Position numbers and translations under genes: made by a program. The notes under the pieces are model-generated. The model saw nothing but the letters and a program-made list of their open reading frames with translations. It had not been told where the DNA came from and did not search any database. A stretch of 64,000 nucleotides of DNA from Pinus tabuliformis (Eukaryota > Streptophyta > Pinopsida > Pinales > Pinaceae): NCBI GenBank assembly GCA_031772625.1, contig CM062815.1, positions 124,047,977 through 124,111,976 on the forward strand, read 5' to 3'. Numbering within the stretch: position 1 is the first letter of the stretch; each line of letters starts with the position of its first letter. Positions 27,116 to 37,600 of the stretch are shown in pieces.

Positions 27116-27977
27116 AAGAACCTTCGATAAAGGATCCAGCATAAGATCAGTTGTAACCAATTACTTAAAACACTTCACAAATGGTAACTAAGGATCATAA
27201 AGCAAACAACATTTAGCCATCAAGCTTCTCACAATTTAAAACATAGTAACAAGATTTCAATATGAACACATACAAATCTAGTTCAGTAAACAAAGTATAC
27301 ATCTCATAAATATGAAAATATGCATTTAGTTCCAAATTTTAATAGGATTTCAGCCCCATGAAAAAATGTTCCTTGAAATTTGATGACTAGTTTATATTTA
27401 TAGGTGTCTATTTCTGAGATTTTTGGGCTGTTTTTTTACGGATTAAAGGCCTACAAGCATCAAATACATGAGATATATTATCAAAAATGATAAAAAGTGG
27501 ACCATACTGCAAAATTTTTGTAAAAACACACAATAAACAAGAATGAACTAACTAGAGGAGGGAAAAGCATCACCTATGCACAATATTTTGAGATCCAGAT
27601 AAGCCTTCACTACTGTTATGGAAAACACTTGCACAAACAACTTAAAAAATACATTGAATATTTCAAAAACCACATCAACAAACAAGCCTTCCATAGCGGA
27701 TAAGTGTTCAAAGCCCTTAACACAAATTTTATGGATTGTACTTGCTCATTATGTACTAAAGCAAACACAGTTCAACCAAGAAGAATGCTAGATTTTCCAT
27801 CTGAATAATAGATAGTACAACTTGTCAGTACAGCAGGGTATTATTAGGAATACAATAAAGAAAAGTAATTTAAAACATGAATGCTAGATTTTATGAGGCA
27901 TTTTCGAAAGTAGATTTGATCAATGCCACACAGGCTGCTTTCAACAATATAAAAAGTGGTGTCATTCAAAACTTTAC

Positions 27978-28574
27978 CACTTTGTTGGAATCAGCTGCCT
28001 TTAGAAACCTGAGGAGGAATACATATGGCCGAGTGGGAACTGTAAGCTTGAAGTTCAGTTGCTTTAATATCGTAGACTCCTGTGAAGAGTTATTATCAAT
28101 TGATCAGTCAATCTGAATGTTTGGAGACTATGTTGCAATCAATGACAAAGAATTATCAGTTAGAGCTAATTACCATGGCCACTATCTGTTCTGACATGCA
28201 TTCATTTGGGAAGATGCGGATGAATTCATTGACCTGTAGCCAAGTATAAACCAGCTCTTATCAATATTGTGTTACCTATTATAATATAATTTTTGTGTTG
28301 ATTCCAGCATAAAGCGTAATCTTCCGTAGGAGTAGATATTGCTGGTGTATGTACTTTTATACAACCAACAAAGTGTTCTTTTAATTAGATATAAACACAT
28401 CCTTTCTTACAGATGTCAGCAAGTCATCCTACATGTGGAGGACAGACTTCTTCATATTTACTAGCTATAAACATTGCAACGATAGCAAGTAATGGCAAAT
28501 TCTTCCTTGCAATACTCTGAATAGAAAGGTATCTGTCAATGATGTTCACAGTGAGATACAACGTCTCTGGCATT
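27978..28574 (-). pseudogene. Captured mitotic cyclin fragment, three cyclin-box exons
   Basis: The minus-strand exon from about 28574 to 28433 encodes LMPETLYLTVNIIDRYLS and FIASKYEEVCPPH, the first cyclin fold with the conserved ASKYEE. The second exon, 28233-28174 (exactly 60 nt), encodes VNEFIRIFPNE. The third, 28079-27978 (102 nt), encodes LKQLNFKLTVPT and VFLLRFLKAADSNK. Donors (GTAGGA, GTAATT, GTAAAG) and CAG acceptors all keep one frame. One extra Arg codon follows VPT. The 79-codon plus-strand frame here is only its antisense. Identity: A/B-type cyclin. Confidence 0.85.
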
Positions 28575-28599
28575 AATTTGTAAATTTAGAAAAGTAAAA

Positions 28600-31200
28600 A
28601 ACGCATGTGAAGAATGTAAATTTGTCAAAGAAATAATGAAATTACAATTAATTTAAATAAATATAAAAAAACCAAAACACAACTTTTTTGGGTGCCAACA
28701 CACTAAGATCCTGATTCCTTATTCATAAGATGGATACATTAAAAATTGAGAACTTAGATGCTTTACAACCTAAAAAATTAATGAAAATCGTACTTCCTGC
28801 TTAATAAATCTAAGGTTAAAAAGGATCTGTGTTGAATATCAATCCCAATTATCACTTGTGTTAGCTCTGTAGTTTTCCATCATTGGTTTCTCTGTAGTTT
28901 TCCATCATTCAGGTGAACCCAATGATTTTGTTAGTGTATAGGCTTTAAGCGAAACCATAATTTTCCATCTTTGGAAGAACCAATAATTTTATTTAGACCC
29001 TAGGGAAGAAACCACCAAAGCCATAGAGATCAGAGATCTGAATCCATCAAATTGATTTCAGTAGCTTAGATTCATCTTGATTCTTAACCCATAAAAAATT
29101 CTGCAAAGTTCATTTTTGTTTGAAGGTGCAAGCACTTCAAATTTGCAACTTGAGGTTTTTCATCATCTTGACACGTGATAGATTAGACATTGTTAAAATG
29201 GATCTATGTTAATTTTTTTTTTCTTCGAACACAACATTACACATCCCCAAACCACCTGGACTATACAATGTGCTACTCTAGACAATAAAATCAACACTGT
29301 TGAAAATATATCCTACTCAGAAGTTAAAGAGAGATGCCTAAATAGTTTGCCAAGATAGCAATTCTGCAATAAAATAAATGTCAAATTACAAATCCATTAT
29401 CAGTAATTTTTAGAGGTGTAGATAGTCTTCATGTCTAGTCAACAGAGATATGCTAGCCCTCTTGCTTACAACAGTCAGGGGGCTAATGTACAGATATCCT
29501 AAGTCTCCCGCTTACAGTAGGCAGGGGACTTACACATACATATGCTAGCCCTCTTCCTCGTTGTAGGGCTTATGTATAATTGCTTTTCTAATAAATTCAT
29601 TTGTTAGTAACATATATGGAATTTTCCAAAACAAAAAGGAAAAGGAAAACACCAGCATACAACGTAACCTTTTTTCCTCAGTAACATACAACAAAACATG
29701 CCAGAAGAAACTTTGAATAAACTGTCCAATGGAATTTTTCTAAATGCTGTAAAGAACCAAAATTCTGCAAATATTCGAAAATGTTTACAAGTATTTATAG
29801 GCACACTCCCATACCTCAAGTTTTTTGGTTTCAGCTTCAGCTTTAGAAGTCTGGAGATTTATTGCAAAATTATATATAACAAATGCTAGTAATCTCTTAA
29901 AAGGCCATTTCATACTATTGTAAGCTAATTTTGATCATGAGTTTGTGGCAAAATAAATTGAAATAATTTGAAATTGTTTAAAGCAGATTGTGACTTATGT
30001 TAGAGATTTGCATCAAATGAGCTTCTTCTGGACTAACGGAGTTTCTCATCCTAGAACCATTTTACACAGACTGAAACTACAAATCAAGAAAGGTTTAGCT
30101 TCAATTATGTATTTTGTGGAAAAATAAATTGAAGTAATTTGAAATTTTTAAGGCAGGATGTGATCTACATTATAGTATGCCAAAACTCAGATTCTTCTGA
30201 ATCAACTGAGTTTTTAGAGCCATTTTACAGAGAATGAAATTACAGATCACAAAAGTTCTGGCCGAATAATTTAAGGCAAGGTTATATAAATTTCCTATAA
30301 TTAGGAGCTACTGTAAGGAATCACTGGTTTTCGATGAATATAAGGAGAATCAATAACAAATGGCCCTTATTCTTCTAGTCCATCCAAAAATTTCCCTGAT
30401 AAAGGTTATGTACTTGAACTCAAACACGATGTTAAATATGTGCATGCTCGGTTTCTATCTCAAGTTTCAACTAACTGTGCATTCTCAAAAGTTTAATCTC
30501 CGAAGTGGTATAAAAGCAAGTACTAGTAAACTTTTTGATCAGAGCTATTTGTCTAAAATTCAAATCAGAGATACTTGTCTAAAATTGAAACACAATCTTT
30601 GAACTTTGGGCTATGCATCCTCAAAATATATGCTATCCAATTTGAAACGAGGTGACTCGTATCAATGAAGCCTTTTCCATTGTGGTTCAGTTCAATTTTC
30701 TATTGCCCTATTCTATCACATTATGGATCTCCACTTGTTAGGCTATGGTCCCATGGTGTGGCTTCCATCTATTGATGCAGTAAACTAGGAAAACTGTTAC
30801 CCACAACTGCTGAACTGCTAGGAAAAATGGTCCTAAACAACAGGGGATGACTGTTTTTAGCACAAGGTTCCACTCAATCCCGCAACTTCTTTGCTTCTCC
30901 TTCAAATAGGGATACGACACTGTGATTTAGCAGGTTTGCCATATTAATGTGAACGTTTGCAAATAGGGATGCAACACTGTGATTTAGTACGTTTGCATTT
31001 AAGAAGGCATCACAAAGACAACGATCAGAAGCCAGGGAACCCAGAAAACACATGAACACCACCAAATAATTTTAGTACTGAAGTGAGGGAGAGACTATCA
31101 CATCAATCCAGAGACCTATTGGCAAATCTCTTGGTTGGCGTAGTATTCCATGAACCCCACCCTTGGCAAAGCAGCAGACCATTAGCTTATTGCCAATTGG
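28600..31200. other. Intron-like / unassigned DNA inside the CACTA element
   Basis: No exon recognised. Contains a diverged duplication of about 175-bp period (29940-30070 against 30118-30260), repeated ctagccctctt..cagggg blocks (about 29450-29570), and a 51-bp duplication at about 30905-31000 (cactgtgatttag twice). Confidence 0.45.
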
Positions 31201-31960
31201 TCTCTGCACGCTATCTATATAGTCCTACATCTATCTGAGAAATACCCCACAAGAAACCAGTTTCTTTCTCACTTGCATGAAATGAATAACAGAACGAGAA
31301 TAACTGGATTAAAACATAGTATGCAGAAGTAACCACAGGATTAAGTTGGCTAGGTCTTTCTAATCCCCCTTCTTGTGCACTTGAGTCGATGTTATCACTA
31401 ATACAAATGACAGCGTCATTGCTGGTGGTGCAACTGTCATCATTGGGTAAGTTGGCAAGGCATAAAAAAGCAACATAGCCATGACATGGATCTGAATACT
31501 TCTCATGAACATATCTCAGCTCATTTCTTCCTGCACTTAAGTGGAAGTCAACCATGAAGTTTGCACATTCCCTGGAACAAGTAAATCAAATGTTATTCCT
31601 TAACAACGCACAGGGTTAACTAAATGTGCACACACCCCAGACAGTTTGATGTGCACATTTGTCAATCTTTCCCATATGTAGAATTATATACAATTTCAGA
31701 CAGGTTGCCAGTAAATTAGTGTTGTAGCAGGTCCACTAGGTTTTGGATATATAATCTACAGATTGTGTAATTCATGGAAATTCCTAAGATATTTAGGAGT
31801 AAGTATCCTTTGGAAGGTTAAACTCATTAAAAGCATGGTGCCTTGAGAACTAGAAGACTTACTTGAGATCTTCTTTTGAGTAGCCTGTGTGATAAAGCTG
31901 TGGTAGCTGAATAGATGCGGTGGATCTAGATTGGGGCACTCTACATATTTTAACCCCTTC
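31200..31960 (-). pseudogene. Captured cyclin C-terminal fragment, second copy
   Basis: On the minus strand an exon ending at 31863 gives LYHTGYSKEDLK (donor GTAAGT). An intron homologous to that at 25.0-25.27 kb follows, then an acceptor TTGTTCCAG and an exon from 31571. Joining the phases gives DLK then ECANFMVDFHLSAGRNELR and VHEKYSDPCHGYVAF, the cyclin C-terminus. The open frame continues to 31211 (114 residues from its Met) with no further similarity. Upstream of HTGYS the sequence differs from copy 1, so this is a separate, partial capture or duplication. Confidence 0.75.
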
Positions 31961-32471
31961 TCTATTGACATTACAAGTTTATACTTGTGCGATTTTCCTC
32001 ACCCATCCAGTGTTATTGGCCACAATATTCTTGGCATGATTTATGTCTTCCTTTGAGTGCTACAGGTCTAGAATAGTGGAAATTGAGGCACCTCTTAACC
32101 AATATTACAGGCCTGTATCTTTTGAGACCTAATGATTCAACACCAGAAACTATTCCATAGTAAACTTGCTTTCACAATCCTCAATCCAGAACTAGTGTGA
32201 TTTACACATGAATTGGAGTTTAGCTACAATGTGCTCAAAGCAGTTTCTTTTTGGCATCATATTTATCCAGATTCTAATCTATCGCCAGGAAATTCGTCCA
32301 AATTGTTGACTATCACCCAAAGAATCAGCGATGTGAATCAAAACAATCAGGAGATTGTCGTGGAGTTAGCTTCCTCAATAGTAATAGCACCATAATCTTT
32401 TCTTCATGAAAGGTGTGCATAAGCTTCCACAAATAATAATGCAGCGACTATGAATGTAAGAATGCTCGCAT

Positions 32472-32860
32472 TCAGGGTTCAGAATCTGAAGCTAGATAAG
32501 GTTGCATATTAACATGAACAATAGCAGGTAAAGGATATGCCATTGTTTTTCCAGAGCCTGTATCAACAATACTAAACAAATTTCGTTCTTTGAAAGCCAT
32601 GGGCTGCAAATACTGTTCCATTGTAAGGATATCAACACCCACAGCACATGTGTCGTTCATTGTTTTCTTTATCTCTTTATCAGATTCTTCAAGACCCAAC
32701 ATTATGGAAGATTTGGTCACCATTTCTCCCTTGAATCCCTTCACATGCTTCAATATAAGTAAGCTCTGGTCATACCCTCATCAACATATCTACATTGATG
32801 AATTTGAGCAACAATGGCCCTCCAACCTTACGGTTGTCAACATCTTGATGTCGGATTAGC
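32472..32860 (-). pseudogene. Chimeric ORF: lipoyl synthase fragment fused to DEAD-box RNA helicase fragment
   Basis: The minus-strand frame 32753-32472 (93 residues) opens with [20 protein letters not shown] and [14 protein letters not shown], the radical-SAM lipoyl synthase region next to its GLGET element. It changes at QYLQP to [19 protein letters not shown] and [14 protein letters not shown], the Q-motif/motif I region of a plant DEAD-box helicase (Walker A as DTGSGKT). Codons upstream to about 32800 still resemble lipoyl synthase ([10 protein letters not shown]). No introns. Lipoyl synthase inserts sulfur into octanoyl-lipoyl domains in mitochondria; neither half here could be active alone. 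Confidence 0.8.
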
Positions 32861-33568
32861 TAAACACTTGCACACCTTTTAGGATCATGATGAATAAGCT
32901 GGGCTATTTCTGGTTGACCACATGGATTTACAACTTCCTGTCCTCCTTGAGTTGTAACAACTGTATGTTGAAACCACAAGCTGTTAGCGGAGGGGAGTAC
33001 TGGTTGTAAGTGGTTTTTATGAAGGGGCCTCTGCTGTTTACCATGTGTTGTTTACTAAATACTAATCAGTACAGATAGGTGTCCATGAGGTATGTATAAT
33101 AATTTTCTTTTAAAGGATCCATCATAAGATGTAGTAGGGTTGAATTTATGGGTTTATATTTTAAGAAATACCCTAGTATTTAGAAACCTTAATCTTAAGT
33201 ATTTGTTCCATATGATTTGATTTCTAGGGCATGGGATAAACTCTAGAATGACATAAAGGGAAAAGAGTATGATCTAAGGTTTGAATTTAAGAAACCCTAA
33301 AAAGGCCTCTTGATTACATAAAAACCCTAGAAAAGTAACTTGACATCATGTTTTGGAATAATATATTGCTTGGGTTACTTGTTAAAATAGTATTGTATTT
33401 CCAAGAAGAAAAAAATGGATGGGGTGATCCATTTGAAGGCATGATGTAGCTCTTCGTAACACCTCATAAATCATGGAGTCGTTGTGCAAAAACTTTATTA
33501 AATATATGCCCTAGATTTCTCAACAAATAACATAATCAAACTCACACAAATAAATGGTTGAATCTTAC
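32861..33568. other. Unassigned stretch; weak coding look at its left end
   Basis: Minus strand about 32990-32880 reads VVTTQGGQEVVNPCGQP then EIAQLIHHDPKRC without stops, which may be another captured exon, but no family comes to mind. The remainder is AT-rich. Confidence 0.3.
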
Positions 33569-34010
33569 ATTTTGCATAACATTAGATGTATATGGGGGCA
33601 TTAATGATCCCTGCATGCCAACATTGGTTGTATTGAGGGGCATAAATGAATCCTGCATGCCAACAAAATGCACGCTTAGTAAAAACACAAATATTAATAA
33701 ATATATATAGTGAAATAAGTTAACTAAATGCACAAAAATATTGATCAAGTTTTACCACTATCATTACCTTAGATGTATTATAAGGTGTTATAGGGGTTGG
33801 AATGACTTTAGCGATTGCCTACATTCCACAAACATAAATTAGATAAGGAATATAAGATAATTGAACATATAAAAGACAATATTCAAGCTTACCTCATGCA
33901 TCATCATAGCAGCGTCCTGCCCTCGTGCATTTGTTAACATTTCCATAAAAGTAGTGAATATCATTGAATCCCCCATAGTAGCATCAGTAACACCCATGGG
34001 TACATTCTTA
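33569..34010 (-). pseudogene. 3' exons of a second CACTA gene (plant transposase, Ptta/En/Spm-like)
   Basis: Three small minus-strand exons: 34010-33893 (PMGVTDATMGDSMIFTTFME, ending MMMHE before GTAAGC), 33818-33768 (AIAKVIPTPITPYN, acceptor TGTAG, donor GTAATG) and 33652-33569 (SFMPLNTTNVGMQGS and MPPYTSNV, donor GTAAGA). They follow the TNP2-like gene on the same strand, the position of the second gene (TNPA role: binding subterminal repeats) in two-gene CACTA elements. The upstream exons are missing. The assignment to this family comes from position and general look, not a firm motif. Confidence 0.5.
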
Positions 34011-34012
34011 AG

Positions 34013-34153
34013 AAAACACATAATAACATAAAAATAAGAATGGGGGATTCAATGATATTCACTACTTTTATGGAAATATCATTAGAATATTTCCATAAAA
34101 GTAGTGAATATCATTGAATCCCCCATTCTTATTTTTATGTTATTATGTGTTTT
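34013..34153. repeat. Perfect 67-bp inverted repeat (hairpin), 7-nt loop
   Basis: Arms 34013-34079 and 34087-34153 are exact reverse complements. The inner 38 bp of the right arm (34089-34126) are identical, in direct orientation, to 33939-33976 within the neighbouring exon. A transcript would fold into a long double-stranded stem matching that exon. Confidence 0.97.
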
Positions 34154-34368
34154 ATTCCTATCTGTGTCTTGAATCCTGTGTCTATTAGGTCCAATGAGAA
34201 TATTTTCCTTGTAGTTGATTAGGTAAATAATTCACTCAGACAAAATCCATTTCGTGGCAGCCAAGAAGAAGTCTCAGTTTCGAATTAAGACACAGGTAAA
34301 AATAAGAAAACCTTAATCAAAAAACCGATAAGAAAATAGAATCGGTAACACCAAATATATATGTCTTT

Positions 34369-34655
34369 CAAGTAAAACCTTAAACATTCAAATTACTTGA
34401 TGTTCATTACAATTAAAAACTCAATACTTAACTTGTAAAGAAAAATTATATTGCAGTGAATCCTTATAACCATCTTAAAGTAAACATAGTGATTGAAAAA
34501 TGTCATCCTCACAAGTAAAACATTAAACATTCAAATTACTTAATGTTCATTACAATTAAAAACTCATATGTCTAACTTGTAAAGAAAAATTATATTGTAG
34601 TGAATCCTTAAAACTATCTTAAAGTATACATAGTGATCATAAAATGTCATTCTCG
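34369..34655. repeat. 143-bp tandem duplication at the end of the transposase gene
   Basis: caagtaaaac..aaacattcaaattactt begins at 34369 and 34512. The second copy runs into the transposase stop codon region, the first is downstream of it. A few substitutions separate them. Confidence 0.9.
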
Positions 34656-37600
34656 GATGAAATCTCCTCATCTGATGGCATATATACCCCATCATTAATA
34701 GACCCTAAATCCACAAATAAATTAATACCATCATTTTCATAGTCTTCATCACCTTCAACTACAGGTAAATTAAAATCAATGAATTCATCATCTTCATGGA
34801 TTTGATGCCCATGTGGTTGCTCATGTCCTTCAAAAACTTCAATAAACTCGTCTTGGTCTTCATCTTGGTGATATGCATCATTGACAATAAATTCTTCATC
34901 ATCTCCATCTTGGCCATCTATGTCTTCAGGGGGAACTTCTGCATCTTCAAGTAAATCATGGTCCTCTACATCTTGAACAAATGTTACTCTTCGTCCTCTT
35001 GGATCATAATCAATCACAAATGACCAACCAGGTTGTTCTAAATTTGGAATGAGAAAATTTTGGTCACATTGACTTGGAAACACATAAGGTTCAGAAGTGG
35101 CTTCAAACCTAGATGTATTGATCATGTGGAATCCATTATCATGGAGCAAGATAGTTTTTTCTTCTCCCACTTCAATAAGCTTGTACCATTCAACACGAAA
35201 AATAACTTTCTTGAAAGACATAAAATCAAGCTCAATAATGTCCTCCAACACTCCATAGTAGCGAAGTATTCTTGTGATTGGTTGTCTATCATTTGCACGT
35301 GAACGACATTCCACCTCAAATGATGCTGAAACTCCACAATCATAAGTTTTTCTCTTTTCATCAACTTTTCTGATGCGAAAATGATGACCAAAATTCCACA
35401 TTCCTTTGTAATATCTTACCTAAATTCATATAAATATCAACTAATTAGATTCAAGGATATGAAATCTAACAAAAAATTTATTAAATATATGCAATATATT
35501 AATATATATCACCTCCCCATTTATGGATCCTTTAATGAAATTCAATTGTTGTTGTGTTACTCTATTATTCCCTTTTGTTGCCTCATGTTCAATATTGGCC
35601 TTTAGCCAATTCCACGAGCATCTCTCTGGCCACTTTCTTTTATGGCTTGCAGGCAATGCTCGAGTAGTGTTTTGACCATGTCTATTATATATATTGGCCC
35701 ATGCATTTTCATCTTCTAATTTCTTTTTTTCAGCGTACTTCTCCATCCATTCCAACATAAAGTTAGAATTGTATGCAACATACAAATGTAATGCCTCCCA
35801 CTCCTTCGCATCTACAATGAAAAAAAATTTCGTTCAATGAATTAATAATTATTTAAAGCCATGTAATATAAAACTTAAGATACAAATAACTCCTAACATT
35901 TTTTTATACCTTTTATCCTATTTGAAGTCCCTTCTCCCTCTAATTTTTCTCCTTCAAATGATTGAGATTGGTTATAATTCCATAATCGCGGAGCTTCAAG
36001 ATGCAATTGAGGTAAGTACTCACTCAAATGAACCATGGCCTGGAAAACCATGTACCCCTCAACTATGGACCCTTCTGGTCGAGCCTTTTGCCTCACAAAT
36101 TGTTTCAAGACCTTCATATATCTCTCCACGAGCCACATTGTTCGAATATGAATAGGACCACACTGTTCAATCTCTTCTACTAGGTGTACAAGGTAGTGCT
36201 CTTGAGAATTAAAGAAGCTTGGAGGGAAGCACATTTGAATATCACACATCAAAAGTGAAACATTCCTCTTCCAATACTTCAAGTCATCCTGATGTATCTC
36301 TTTAGATGAGACCCACCTACAAGTATTACAATAAAGACTTGTTATTTCTTGTAAACCAAAAGTAGAAACTCATATAAAGGCATAATCAATGTTGCACTTC
36401 AAATGATAAGAGTAATGGAAGAGTATGCATGATGGATTGAAAAATACCTCAGATATTTACATAATTTGTAAATAGTCAAAGTGACAGTGTGGTCAAAAGT
36501 ACTTGGTATTGCTGCAGGCAACACATACTGCATGACCATTAACAAATAACCATGTTCAAATATGCATGAACTAATTTCATCACTATACTAGCATGTCTAT
36601 TAACAAATAACCATGTTCAAATATGCATGAACTGATATTATCACTAGGATATACAATTTTATAATTAAGTTTCCAACAAATATAACATGTGACAACGTTA
36701 CCTTTATCCAATTGTGCCAATCATGTGTTTTTAGGCCTGAGAACTCTGATCCATCTCTTGTGAATAAGTTTTTTAATGTCGCACCAAAGCCAGAAGGAAA
36801 TCTTATGCTTTTCATAGTAGAAATTATGTTTTCTTTCTCATTTGATGTAAATGTCCATGGAGCATGAACATATGAGTTGTCTTCGTGCAACCACATGTTC
36901 GGCATGATATTGGCAACTCGAAGGTCCTTTCTTAACTTTATTTGTGCTTCAATGTTATTTCCATTTAGATGTTTCCACAAGCACTCTGCCACATTTTTCC
37001 CGATGTGCATAGTATCAAATAGGTGGGCTATTGGCAAGCTCTCATAATATTCTAATTTGTAGAAAATAGAGAGTCTTTTCATTCCTAGGGGAAAGCCTGT
37101 CCCTTCTTTTTTGTCATACATTGCTTTCCACCTAGCAGGGTTCATCTTTATTGGCTTCCTCATTTCCACTTCCTTTCCATTGAACATATGTTTATCACGC
37201 ACTCGATAGCGATGATTTTGTGGTAAGAATTGTCGATACTCATCATAGACAGTTTTATTGAGATCCCTTGACTGCCTATGCAACAATTTTGGCCCACATG
37301 ATGGACAACCATGTTTCCCCTTTGTTTGTAGTCCTAAAATAAGATTGGAACCCATATTTAGTAAATGCTAAAATGAACATAATAATTATAAATGTAATTT
37401 ATATTATATTACCACAACAAATAGAGAGCCCCAGGGCATCATGAATTGTCCAGATAAGAATCGCATGAAATAGGAAGTTTCTATCATTGATAGGTCTTGA
37501 TACATCAAACATATTTACACCATCCCATAATTCACGAAGCTCATCAATGAGGGGCTCCATGTATACATCCATATCCTTTACCTAATATTTCCCTAAGTGA

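Noticed and set aside
27877..28116. A 79-codon plus-strand ORF as a gene
   Set aside because: It is the antisense of cyclin exon 3 and its intron; the minus strand carries exact splice sites and conserved cyclin words.
30360..30602. An 80-codon plus ORF inside the CACTA element as a captured gene
   Set aside because: Hydrophobic/Lys-rich random-looking frame without any motif, lying in intron-like DNA.
32880..32990. A fifth captured exon (VVTTQGGQEVVNPCGQP..)
   Set aside because: It reads open on the minus strand but no family is recognised and no splice pair could be fixed. Kept as a note only.
37560..37600. A premature stop in the transposase (TAG before KDMDVYM)
   Set aside because: The TAG is most likely the splice acceptor of exon 5, not a translated codon. 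A 1-nt shift remains possible.
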